Positions 21,615 to 47,722 of a DNA stretch of 64,000 nucleotides are shown piece by piece. The notes under the pieces were generated by a model, which was given only the letters and a program-made list of their open reading frames with translations, was not told the origin of the DNA and made no database searches. Origin of the DNA: Saturnia japonica (Eukaryota > Arthropoda > Insecta > Lepidoptera > Saturniidae); NCBI GenBank assembly GCA_033032175.1, contig CM065323.1, positions 9,238,001 through 9,302,000 on the forward strand, read 5' to 3'. A program made the translations under genes and the position numbers. Position 1 is the stretch's first letter. Every line of letters begins with the position of its first letter.

Positions 21615-22740
21615 TAGGGATGTACACGTGAATAAAATATACCGATATTTATCGTATCAATCCTTTTAAATAGTATCGTTAATTATCGAGAGAAAATTGT
21701 CGATTTATCGCGCATTTGTTCAGAAGTCAACTCAAATTTGTCCTTTTTAAAAAAAAAAACTTCCACGCTTAAGAAATCATTTATGTTTTGTAGGTTATAC
21801 ATGAGAAACAAAACAATCCGGATTCATTGATTGAGCTCGCCAACTACGCCGCGTCTCCGCGAAGTTGCCATCACACGTAAAATACATATGTAATACAACA
21901 ATTTTCGTATAGACAAAATTCAAAATGGTATTGTGTATATTGCACTTTATGAAGATTGTGGCGGATTAAAAAAAAAAAAAAGATGTGCAATTAAGATGCA
22001 AAGGGTAGGTATCTTACACACACAAGGGTACACTCCTATATGAGTAGCCAGAGGATTTCTATAAAAGCTCGTGTGGCTGTGCATAGAGGAGTGTTGGTTC
22101 CAACACTCATGTACGGAAGTGAAAGCTGGGTGTGGCAGAAAAATCATGAAAGTAAAATAAATGCAGTAGAAATTAGAGCGCTAAGAGGTATGTTACGAGT
22201 GAAATTGAGTGACAGGATAAGAAATTGTGTGTTAAGAGAGCTTTGTGGTGTGAAAGAAGATATAGTCACACGGATTGAGAAAGGGATGCTTAGATAGTTT
22301 GGGCATGTTGAGAGGATGAATGAAAGGAGAATGACTAAACAAATTTATGATGCGAGTGTGAAATGAATCGTTGGAAGAGGAAAGCCTAGACGAACATTTA
22401 TCAATCAAATCGGAGATGTTCTGAAGAAAGGTAAGGTCAAGAGTACTCTAAACCGACGAGCATGCATGAAAAGATTAATGAATGTCGAAGAAGCGAAGGA
22501 GGTATGCCAGGATCGTAGCAGGTGGAAGGATGTGGTCTCTGCCTACCCAGTTGGGAAATAGGCGTGATTTATGTATGTATGTATGCAAAGTTGCGACTTG
22601 CCTTTTAATATATTAAAACTGGTATGAATTCAATTTTCTATGATAAATATCGAAAATCAATAAATCGCGGTTAAAAATATCAACCAGAGACAAATAACAA
22701 TATATCAACGATATAAATCGATATTTTTTAACCATCCCTA
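21615..22740. mobile_element. hAT-like non-autonomous element with nested LINE tail
   Basis: The ends are inverted: TAGGGATG at 21615 and CATCCCTA at 22733-22740, followed inward by GATATTTATCG on the left and its ATCGATATTT-like counterpart on the right. The flanking octamers CATTAAAT and CACTTAAT agree at 6 of 8 positions, as expected for an aged 8-bp hAT duplication. The interior is occupied largely by an RTE-like LINE 3' end. Confidence 0.5.
22000..22590 (+). pseudogene. LINE reverse-transcriptase C-terminal fragment with TATG tail
   Basis: The C-terminal part of a LINE polyprotein: VPTLMYGSESWVWQK, then RIRNCVLRELCGVKEDIV and, after a stop at 22297, FGHVERMN and GRGKPRRTF blocks, finishing with DVVSAYPVGK near 22540. 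It is followed by a TATGTATGTATG tail. It is 5' truncated with in-frame stops, so dead. The motif set resembles RTE-like LINEs of insects. Confidence 0.7.
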
Positions 22741-25111
22741 CACTTAATCTAGTATTTAAATCTTACAATCTTACCTTTCTAAATTGACTGGTAACGAAAA
22801 AAATGTCAATTCGTTTTGGTTTAATGTAGTATTTAAACAACCAAATACACAACAATTTTTATATGATCGCTTAGTCATTGTCAATTATGAAATTTAACGA
22901 GTTTCCCAGACAAAACTTTAATTAGATTCGTTTTTATATAATGTATTCTGCGGCGAACACTCGTGTCTTGAGTTCGCGACTAGCGTTCACTTTAATCACT
23001 TGACATAACATGAGAATGAGATTGAATGAGTCTCAGGGTCTCCAGATTTAAATTACGAAATTTCCCCATAACGGCTAAAAAATTCCCCAAAATGATACGA
23101 TTTCAGAACAATTCTCCAAACAACTTAAACCTGCCTATTTATTGCTTTAAATTTTAATTTATTTTTTGTATAGGCAGTTTTAAGAGGTTGGATATATGTT
23201 CAGAATCATAAAAGTACCATCGTACTAATACAAGTTTTTACAATTTTTTAAAATTGTTAAATAAAAACGTATTATAACGAGATAAACAAAAACTATGGCT
23301 ATATGGGAATTACATTTACTTTCTTCGTGCGTTCTTCTCTGTTCTATTGATTTTCTATCAGAAAGTACAGTAATTTTAGAAATAGATAACAGAGCTATTA
23401 AGCGTTAAAGTATATAACAAAAGATTAACTACAGCGCCATAATTTATAAAGTACACATCAAATATAAAATAAAAATTTTTCTGTCATAAAAATTATAGAA
23501 ACACATACAATGAATTATTTCTGTGTTTACCCGACCGATAAAAAGGAGAATTATGTTTTTCCAGCGAATGTATATAATATGTCTATTTCTGTGGACCGCT
23601 TTGTAGTCAAAACGGCTTCAAGGTATTTAACATACGAGGTTTAGTTAGATTCATCTTAATTGTAGGAATAACATAGGCATAAATTGTTATCGTAAATTTG
23701 GAAAAATCGTAATTCGCATCGTGATGTTGAGTGTGAGAAACGTGAAAACTTCTCTCTTTTAGAATTAAAGGTGATTACCTACATGATGCTTGCATAAATA
23801 TTCGCACGTTGCAATAATGGCCAGCCGGCTATTGCCATTGTTTATAATAATATATGATTGATAACTGATAGTAGAACAATAGTGACTTTAATCATTTGTT
23901 ATACAATGCTTAGGAAAAATGCATTAAATTATTCGTTGTTGTAATAATTACCATCTTTGAATAAGTCACGCCAGAAGAAAGGGGATTTGAAGAGAAAGAG
24001 AGAGCGAGTATGGCATCCAACAGAGAAAGTACAGTCAATTTGTCGACGTACTACAATAAAATAGTAAATATTTTCGAAAACGAGTATACTAGGTATTGGG
24101 AGATTGCTTCCGAAAACGAACACAGATGATGCGAAAAACCTAAAGTGTAGTACTGTAATACATAACGCATTGTTTTGTACCGAGTTAGATAGTTAGAAAA
24201 AATGAGGATAATTTTGCGGTGTGTATTTCTGAATATTATTTATGTAATTATCAATCTTTCATCTGTAATTGTACCTATTCTATAAAATAAAATATATAAA
24301 ACGAAGTAGTAACCATAATTAATTAAATATGTGCACATTCTATGTCACAAGGTTCCTTTAGAATTGAAATTTGGAGAAGAACCAGCACTTGGCTACCACA
24401 GCGCCCGGCCCGCGCCGAGCCTAAATCTACCTCGAGATGCATTTGGTTTCAATTTAAACCTTATTTCATAGGGCCACAGAGGATTTAAATCAGTACGCTG
24501 TTTCATACCAATTTTTTTATTAATAACTTAGTACTGAACTGATCTGATACATAACTGAATAAATCAGAATACTAAATATACTTACACAATGGATTAAAAA
24601 TCATGACTCTACCCTTGTTAAAATTTCATTTAAGTAATTTCTTTATTATTGGGAAAGCGAACCCGGTACTTTGATTGGTATGAAAGCGGCTATGTAGAGA
24701 CTAGCACATTGGCAAAGTAGATAAGTTAGGTATATAGTTAAGAAAATGTTTTAAATAAGTGTTTGTGCGATCGTTAGCTGCTGTCCGTGCGAGACTGGCG
24801 CCGCGCTGCGCCCGAGCTTCCATTGACCCGACGTCAGCTGTTTTTGATTTTTTGTTTCATTGCTGGTTTTTTAAAGTAAATTAATGTATTTTTTGTGAAA
24901 TTATCGTTTTATTTAGCTGTACTAACATAATGGAGCGTGAATAATACTAATAAAATGTTTTAAAAATATGTTTTTTTTTCAGGATCAATTTTTTTTCGAT
25001 CGATCTTCAAATATGTCTTTAGCACTATCATCTGTCTTCGTTTTCGAAAGCGGTCTCCTAATACCCGTTATGTAGTTTGAATTAAAATATCAGAAACGAC
25101 ATTAGCAGAAG
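22741..25111. other. Non-coding DNA
   Basis: No supported gene. A TTTCCCCATAACGG block after TCTCCAGATT at 23039-23075 resembles the reverse complement of 25380-25470, hinting at an inverted repeat pair, but the match is patchy. Confidence 0.35.
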
Positions 25112-25301
25112 CAGAGTTTACAACCGTCCGTGCATGTATCGCTTTCATTTACGATACAATAATAATACAATATGCGATAGCAAATTATACGAAAATACGA
25201 TAATTTTAAATATATAACCATTCAAAAAATAGAGGAGCAGAAATTGGTAAATTTCGATATTGCTGGTACGATAACTGCCACGCTTTAGGTTGTGAACTCT
25301 G
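25112..25301. mobile_element. hAT-like MITE, family of 39051-39470, short copy
   Basis: The left end is CAGAGTTTACAACCG and the right end is GTTGTGAACTCTG, inverted to each other. Bases 25261-25301 match 39430-39470 in the same order (TGCTGGTAC, AACTGCC, GCTTTAGG). The flanking octamers AGCAGAAG and AGTAGAAA agree at 6 of 8 positions, and both differences are transitions. Confidence 0.6.
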
Positions 25302-26054
25302 AGTAGAAATAGAAGTTAGTAGTACAGCTATGCAGATAAAGTATTCTTCCCCAAAATTTCTCCGGTGCCAAAATTTTCTTTCTCAAAATTTCCCCAGCAA
25401 CATTATTATACCCCTAAATGGGGAAAAAACACCCCAACCTGGAGACTCAGGACTTCAAGTCTAGGAAGACCATCGTTTGATAATCCATCTTGCCATACTT
25501 TGGTTAAAAATCTGCTAACCACACAGAAGAAAATATTTATTAACAACCTAATAAATGGAACATTACTTTAACTATAGATTTCTTGTAGAAAAATCAAATA
25601 TGTACAATAATATATTATATTATACCTTCCATGGATACAGATAACATTTATTTTATTATTAAAATGTTTGTAAAGTTTTAACAAACCAAAATACAACTTT
25701 ATATCTTTAGATCCTCAGAGTGAGATACCTGTTATGTGCTATTATTTATTGTTTTACTTTAAATTTTGCTCTACGATCACACTATGTTTGACGCTTGTCC
25801 GATTTTACGATACAGAAAAAAAACGTAAAAGCTAGGTTTATTTTATAGATATATCTTTCATTACTGTTTTATATTATTTTTAAGATATCGATCAAGAAAT
25901 ACTTATTCAGTGAAGACTTTTTTTAGGTTATTTATTCTCTAACACAAAACAGAGATTTATTTAATTCCTTTTATTTGTGTAATCCTCCGACTTTGTAATT
26001 TTATCTTTCCGTCTTTTAAAGCTGTTCCTAGTTCTGGGTTTCGCTTATTTACAA
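25302..26054. other. AT-rich DNA, no gene seen
   Basis: No exon signal. The open frame at 25365-25571 crosses a repeat-like TTCCCCAAAATTT region and is not called. Confidence 0.4.
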
Positions 26055-26168
26055 CCATTGCCAGTCATTTAATCTTAGTTACATTATTTATTAATCTATT
26101 CTCTGACTTCACATTGCCAGTCATTTAATCTTAGTTACATTATTTATTAATCTATTCTCTGACTTCAC
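26055..26168. repeat. Two perfect tandem copies of a 57-bp unit
   Basis: The unit beginning CATTGCCAGTCATTTAATC occurs at 26055-26111 and again at 26112-26168 with no difference that I can see. Confidence 0.9.
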
Positions 26169-26521
26169 CTTCTCCCTTGTTATTTCTACTATGTTACTTT
26201 TGGAAGTGATCTTATTCCATGACTTATCTTCCATTCCAATTTACATACAATTTCAAACCATAATTAATTCTTAACCATCGATTAAGTATTGGTTGTCGCT
26301 CGCGCTACAACTAGATGCAGTCAGCGTACTATAACAAATCGGCCATCAAAATCACGCCGAAATCGATGTACTCGAGTCAGTATCATTCCGACAGCACTAT
26401 CACGTTTACAAGCAGCTAGTCTGAGGTCAAATATTAGAAGAGCAATCCTGCCTAAATGGCAGGAACCTACCACTTACGGTCACACTGCAGGATTCCCTCG
26501 TAAATATGGGTTTATATTTTA
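26169..26521. other. Unassigned DNA next to a repeat end
   Basis: A plus-strand frame at 26289-26525 is Arg- and Ser-rich without a recognisable domain and runs into the repeat end at 26522. It is probably repeat debris. Confidence 0.3.
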
Positions 26522-26830
26522 CTAGCTGTGCCCGCGGCTCTGCTCTCGTGGACTACAGAATGACGTTGGTCGAGAGCACGTACATAATGGTGCTACCGTC
26601 GATGTAATCCACGGCGGTTGACTGCCGGTTATTTAAAAGACAAAGATACTTATTGTGGGTGATCCTTAGAATATAGACATGTGGTATCGCTGTCTTTCTT
26701 TTTAATATCTTTAATTAAATAGTACATTAGTGCTTCGAGTTTCGGAAACTTAGCCGGTTTATCTGGTTATCAGCCGGTTATCAGACTTCCAACAACCAAA
26801 ATTGAGGAATAACATACATTTAGTACCTAC
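26522..26830 (-). mobile_element. Helitron-like repeat end
   Basis: It begins CTAGCTGTGCCCGCGGCTCT, the same kind of terminus (minus strand) as at 9666 and 30834, flanked by a T on the element strand. The inner end is not defined. Confidence 0.35.
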
Positions 26831-26919
26831 CTATATAAATCATCTAAATTGAAATATAAAAAAGAAACATGTATAAATTATAATGGCAATACGATGCACA
26901 CTTAAAGTCTATTTTATAG

Positions 26920-27290
26920 TTCATCATCATCATTATCTTAGCTGGAGATTTCGCGAGACTTTTACCAGGTCGTCGGTCACCTCGTGGCGCGTCTGCCCAA
27001 GCTGCGTTTTCCAGTACGTGACCAGCAATCCAGAAATCTCGGCCCCATCGCCCTTACGTTCAGCGAACCAAGTGCAGCGCCCATTGCCATGTCAGTTACT
27101 TTGGTTCATAAGTGTATTTTCTCATTTTTGATTTGATCACGCAAAGAAACTCCGGGCATAGCTCATTTCGTTGCTCTTTGAATGACCTTGAGCTATATTA
27201 TGAGGCCCATAGTTAGCGACCACGTTTCACTGCTTTAAGGCATCATTAGTAACACTCACTGGTTAAAGACTTTCGTCTTGAGATAATGTG
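26920..27290 (-). pseudogene. RTE-like LINE C-terminal fragment
   Basis: Translated on the minus strand, with several stops, it retains SETWSLTMGLI, AMPGVSLRDQIKN, WTKVTD and an RTGKRSLGRRATRW segment. These are the usual C-terminal motifs of RTE-clade polyproteins. It is heavily decayed. Confidence 0.6.
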
Positions 27291-28404
27291 ATACTTAACT
27301 TAGGCAAGAAAATCTTATGTAGCTTTCCGAACACTGCCCAGCCGAGTTAGATTCGACGATCGACCTCTTTTTTGAAGTTGACCTATAACTGGACAGTACT
27401 GACAGTAGGTAGGTATATTCAGGTATCTAAGGCTGAAATCTATAGTGTGTACTCAGTATTTGCTCAGGCTTATCTCAGCCGTAATTTGCGAAATTCAAAT
27501 TTATAATCGCAAGCTTAGCATTTGCTCAGCTCTGTTTGAGTAAAGTTCAAGTCATAGAATTCGACGACTTACGAAAAACTTGGGTAATAAACGATTACAA
27601 AAATATTATAGCATAATAATGGCCTAACAGTGATTTTATATACTTTTTAAAATATCGGTGTTGCTTGTTTAGCGGAGGTGAGGAACAGAGAGTAAAGTTC
27701 CTCATCCGCCATAGAAAAGGGAGGATCCTCCGGCCAGACGGGTGCTATGTCTGGCGGGCAGCTGCCCCGACTGTTGTAATCAGGTTCTTGTATATAAACT
27801 CAACGATAGACTTAATTTCTATAGCGCAATGTAGGCTAGTAGGATGCGTCCTCCTATGTGGCTCGATAGATGTCGCTATGTGTCGCTACGTATTTGTGTC
27901 GATGCGTTGATGCGTCAGTTGTGGCGAGAGATGTCGCTACACTTGATTCTCATTGGCTTATAGTACATAGAAATGACTGTTTCTATTACACTACGTTTGT
28001 ACATGTTTTGTCAATTTCGCCGTTTGCAGTTTTTTTTTATTTCAACAAAACTATTTCAATCGAATCGACGTAAAAAATACAATTTGCGTTAGAAATTACA
28101 ATGATCATGTTCATAATCAAAAACTTGTTTAAAATTTAACTATGTTCAGCGTAAAAAATGTTTTGTTATTGGTTTCAAACTTCAATATTTTTTATACGAA
28201 TATCTGTCATTTTTACTTTAAAGCAAATTGAATATTATACAATTTATATTCTATTTTAAATACCTTTTTAATTTTCTATACATTATTTATTCGTGATAAA
28301 TTTATTTGCTTGAGTTGAAAAATTTTTACAGTCCCGATGTGGTATCCAAACGTCAATTGAAAGAGTTACAAGACACTTCTTCAGCTAGAGCTAAGCATAT
28401 GCAT

Positions 28405-28413
28405 AACGTAACT
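28405..28413. repeat. Target-site duplication AACGTAACT (left)
   Basis: An exact 9-bp match to 28744-28752, flanking the retroposon between. Confidence 0.8.
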
Positions 28414-28743
28414 GAAGAGTTTTTGGTGGGATCTTGAAGTGACATGTTGTGGTTTTTATTTTTAATTCAACTTAGGTTTTTGACCCTATGTTATGTAATA
28501 TTGGTGGCGTTTTACGTGATATAGTTTGGTTTTTGTGCATAAGTGAAGTGGATTAAAAATATAAGATGAAAGCATTCATTCTGAGATCCCACAAAATCTT
28601 CCTTGAAAGTTCTAACATGGGAGCCACCATCTTGTTAGGATACTAAATCGTCTTAACACATGACACTATAATTCACTTGATAATGGCAGTATTGGTCTTC
28701 ATTAAAGAGGACCCGTTGCCAAGTTAGGAAGAAGAAGAAGAAG
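28414..28743 (+). mobile_element. ~330-bp non-autonomous retroposon with GAA-type tail
   Basis: It starts GAAGAGTTTTTGGTGGGATC, ends in a GAAGAAGAAGAAG tail and is flanked by the perfect 9-bp duplication AACGTAACT. It is closely similar to 6873-7204 from end to end. It shares its 5' start with the other copies, which argues that this is a full-length small element rather than a random LINE truncation. Confidence 0.75.
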
Positions 28744-28859
28744 AACGTAACTCGACTATAAATTCGAAAGCTAAGATTTCGCTGAGTAATTACTTGGCGT
28801 AGTTTGAGCTAAGCTAAGGTTGAGCTAAGGCTAAGTACGCTCTATATACTTCAGCCTTA

Positions 28860-29397
28860 TTAACAGGTTTTATTCTTTAAAAATTAAAATTAAAATCGGC
28901 AAAATTTCAAAAAGAGGAAGCAAGTAAAGTATATCTTTTTTATCAAAATTAAATCTGTAAGGTATAATACCCAACAATGAATTGAGGCAACGTGAATTTT
29001 GCATATATTGTTTGTAATATTGTTTGCACAATACTGCATGCTTGTTCGTATTTTGCGATAACACCAGTGGAGAAAATTATAATATGAACAACGGATCGAT
29101 TGCAGCATTCTTTTGTCTTTAGTTATTGACTATAGATTGCGTAGGTATGATACATTAAATTAATACTTATGTGTTTTAAAATCTTTGATTATTAAGAAAG
29201 CATTATTACAAATGGTACAGTGTTTGGAATTTAATGTTAAAATGATGGCAATACTATTCATCACGTGACCGTCTTCTATGAATCATAGACAATTAAATTC
29301 ATCGACTTCTTTGGTTTATAGCCACGAGGTCTTTAGTAATATTACATTTTATTATTTAGTGAAATAATAAAAAGACACTTTATTTTGTTCGAATAAA
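28860..29397. other. Upstream region of Naa15
   Basis: AT-rich DNA of about 540 bp between the 27428-28859 element and the Naa15 start codon. It must contain at least part of the 5' UTR and possibly the promoter, but no motif could be assigned. Confidence 0.4.
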
Positions 29398-44639
<15,242 letters not shown>

Positions 44640-44668
44640 GTATGAAATCAATCTATAGTCGTTTTTTA

Positions 44669-45080
44669 TTCCCATGGAGTGAAATGATATTTCATGTGTT
44701 GGGAGTTTATTGTGTTTTTAAAATAGTGATGTTACCAATTGGTACTAATTGTAAACCTGTATGCGATATTATACTTATTGAAACTTTGAACCCTTTATAT
44801 CTAAAGCCTGAATAAGGGAGACAAATTCGCGTCTCTCGTGGCTCTACCAAAACATTTTTTTGCAGTTGTTTGATATAATATATTAATTAAATGATCGGGT
44901 ATGTTGAATAACACAAAATATTTCAATTAATAAATAAAAAAACCCTCAATTCAGTATTTAAAATCTTTCGATTCAAACAATTGTACCGTAAAATATACGG
45001 TAGCACAATACTACAAAGATAAATGTGATAACATTATTTTCAAGTTTGACATTAGTGATTGTCAATTCACTCCGTGGGAA
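44669..45080 (+). mobile_element. TA-type MITE, 412 bp, just downstream of Naa15 exon 10
   Basis: The inverted ends TTCCCATGGAGTGAAAT and AATTCACTCCGTGGGAA are flanked by TA on both sides (44667-44668 and 45081-45082), as for Tc1/mariner-type insertions. The second family member is 34298-35083. Confidence 0.75.
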
Positions 45081-45095
45081 TAAAAAGCGCAGTAT

Positions 45096-45389
45096 ATATA
45101 CCATTTCTATTTCTTTATTTTCTCGATGACAGCTCCTGTGAAAACTTGAACGAGCGTCTTTTTTACATTATGTATGCATTATTTTATAAAAATTAGGTAC
45201 TCGAAACGAAACTAGTGAAACGAAATAATTATAACGACAGGTAATCTTTATTTATTTATTTTAATCAAAATCTGACGAATCGTCACTGTCGTAAATATAT
45301 GCGATCGATATCATTATTTATTTGGTCACAACACTACAACTATCAAATTAGAACTGTCATCGAGAAAATAAAGAAATGGAAATAGTATA
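45096..45389. mobile_element. Foldback MITE, ~294 bp
   Basis: The left arm 45096-45134 and the right arm 45351-45389 are near-perfect inverted repeats of about 39 bases (core TTTCTTTATTTTCTCGATGA). There is no coding capacity. It may be a short DNA transposon derivative. Confidence 0.65.
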
Positions 45390-45539
45390 ACAAGCCATTT
45401 GAGCTGCTGGTCGGCATGCGCCGTCCCTTTCATTTCGCTACCGATCGATTGAAATAAATAAATAGGTGGACACAATGTCGGTAAAGAGAAATTTCTCTCT
45501 ACTTGGGGCAGTTCAACTGGTGGAATACCTCCACGCTAT

Positions 45540-45725
45540 AGAAGATCGTAGCATAACCTTGCATTGTGTCCCTACTGTGAGTAGAGTTTCCAGAGCTCCT
45601 TGGGGTAGGGGAGTTCAAGGTCGCCAACGCGCTAGTGATACCTATGGTATTACAAGCGCTCATAGGTTACGGTAGCCGCTTACCATCAGGCGGGCCGTAT
45701 GCTTGTTTGCCATTTTTGTAGTATA
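45540..45725 (+). repeat. Probable retroposon 3' tail
   Basis: The motif GCTTACCATCAGGCGGGCCG followed by TATGCTTGTTTGCCA closes the block and resembles the 3' ends of dispersed lepidopteran retroposons that I recall. The open frame at 45466-45675 overlaps it and is not called. Confidence 0.35.
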
Positions 45726-46180
45726 AAAACTCCCATTTCATTCCAAACTAAGCAAAGCTTATATTATGATAGCTAAACAGCTGATACATACATATTTATT
45801 TACAGATTTATATTTATGATATACAACTTCCAATGTCTATTTCATTACATTCTTAACTTTTTTTTTCCTTGGGTCATATAATATAGGGCTGTCATCCGTT
45901 CGGGTTTCCAAGTTCGGTGAAGCTGTAAAAGCCGCAGCGGCTTCAGGGCCCCTGAGGCTAACAGTGTAGTCAGATCTAAAAAAAAATCTTGGTTTTCCCG
46001 GGAATTAATCCAAGTTTTAAAGAAGCCTAGGCAGGGTTTTTAAAAAGTGTCCGAGTGAAACCCGGACACTTCAAAGATATGTATTAGCAAATAAATAAAA
46101 GAATTGTAATTTAAAAATATGGGCTAACTTGAAAGGATGACTTTAATTTGTTATGAGTAGGTTTTTTTTAATTGTTATAG

Positions 46181-46440
46181 GTTTAGCGTTGTGGCCACAA
46201 TTTCACCTGATCTTAAGTGACGATGTGGCCCAAGATGGTAGCACACTAAGCTTAGTAGAAAACTGGCTCTTCAAGTGCAGTTTGAAGACACCTATTGGTG
46301 TTTGGCGACATATTTACCTTGAGGGTGGTAGCTAGCCAGGTGGACATTAGAAAAAGCTCTACCACCATGCTATGGTTACATCATGTTGTTTTCCTTCACC
46401 GAAAGCTCAGGCTCATTGCAGGGATTCGAATTCACATTGA
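46181..46440 (+). repeat. Interspersed repeat shared with 5845-6055
   Basis: Holds the same ordered blocks as the minus strand of 5845-6055, including GTGTTTGGCGACA, GTAGCTAGCCAGG, CACCATGCTATGG and GCTCAGGCTCATTGCAG. Confidence 0.6.
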
Positions 46441-47722
46441 GTACGGACACTAAAAGGATCGATTATATATGTATATAAAAACATGAGATATGCATTCGTT
46501 TTTAACAAAGAGCCTACAAATTTTAATGTTTTTAACTTTTACTTAATCAGTTTTAGAACTTTTTTGCTTCAGTAAGGGTCGAATTTTCTAAAAATCGTTT
46601 CTTAGCGGATGCCTAATCCCTTGACTAACGTTCGTGTCAAATTACAATATCCTGAATATAGTAGTATGAGTTGTGTGTGGATTCATGATTAAGACCAGGT
46701 GTTTCTAATATGACGTTATTGTGTATCCAAATTATAAAACACTGACAAACTATACTTTGATTTCAACTGCGCTATGGGATGGATTGATAAACCATTTTCA
46801 TCAGAATAAAAAATAGCCTATACCACTCTGGGATATTGTAAGCTTCCTTCTATTACTGATAGAATTTTCAGAATCTTATCAGTAGTTTCAGAGATTACTT
46901 CCTACAAACATACAAACTGTATTATTATTATGACTTAATGTTTGGATAATATAAAAAAAAAACTAATGAAATTTCGGATAAATAATATATAATATTTTAC
47001 ATTTCTACTAGTCATTCTATAATATTTTGCATTTCTGTAATTTTCTTTTGTTCGGTTTTCTTTAATAATTGTTCTTGTATATATTTTTTCATTCCTAAAA
47101 TATTTATATTTATTTTCGTTACAATAGTCTGAATTACTGTATTACATGTCTAATTTAAATTATTCTCTGTTATTTTACTTTGTATTTAGGTTTGTCGTAG
47201 TAGTAAAACATTGGCATAAATATGAAACTTTTTAATATTTTATTTTTTAAAAGTTCTTTGTTTAAAAATACAATATTACAATCACAATTTCTTTATCCAT
47301 ATATTTTTTATAATCCATATATTTGTTTAAATAACAATTACAATATAAATTGCTGCCATTATTATAATTATATAATATAACAATGTCACAATCATTATCA
47401 TTAGCACACATATATCACATCATACCTGCGTGTATTTTTGAGAATACTGACATTTAAATAAATTAATAAAAATTAATGCATGCACCACAGTCTCTTAATA
47501 ATAATTTAATAAATAACGTATAAAAATTATAACAGCGTCCGTTTTCACAACATCGCTAAAACACCTTGAAACTCGTCATTTTAAATATTATGGCAATGCG
47601 GTTTGTCCCGCTAGTCTCTTTTACTTACACTACGTAGGACACTTATAACATCACATTTGCGCTTTACTATTTACACATTTACGCGTTACGACGCGTCAAT
47701 AGTTCAGACTAGAGCTTTGGTT
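46441..47722. other. Non-coding; 3' flank of the secreted-protein gene
   Basis: AT-rich. A repeat-like ATAAAAAATAGCCTATACCA block lies near 46806. The 3' UTR and poly(A) site of the minus-strand gene must fall here; several minus-strand AATAAA/ATTAAA-like words occur, but none can be chosen. Confidence 0.4.

Larger units (their letters stand above)
27428..28859. mobile_element. Inverted-repeat DNA element, ~1.4 kb
   Basis: The left end TAAGGCTGAAATCTATAG and the right end, whose reverse complement is TAAGGCTGAAGTATATAG, are inverted repeats. Inside both there are further AGCTCA/TTAGC-rich stretches. No transposase motif was seen; the frame at 27665-27910 is unassigned. The terminal TAA/TTA could be a 3-bp target site of the Harbinger kind, but this is unsure. 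A later retroposon sits near its right end. Confidence 0.45.

Noticed and set aside
23030..25470. Inverted repeat pair (TCTCCAG..TTTCCCCAT) as ends of one 2.4-kb element
   Set aside because: Similarity is patchy over ~60 bases, no target duplication was seen, and another element lies across the right part.
45466..45675. Candidate next exon of Naa15
   Set aside because: No Lys/Arg-rich linker or family motif, wrong kind of sequence, and it overlaps a probable retroposon tail.
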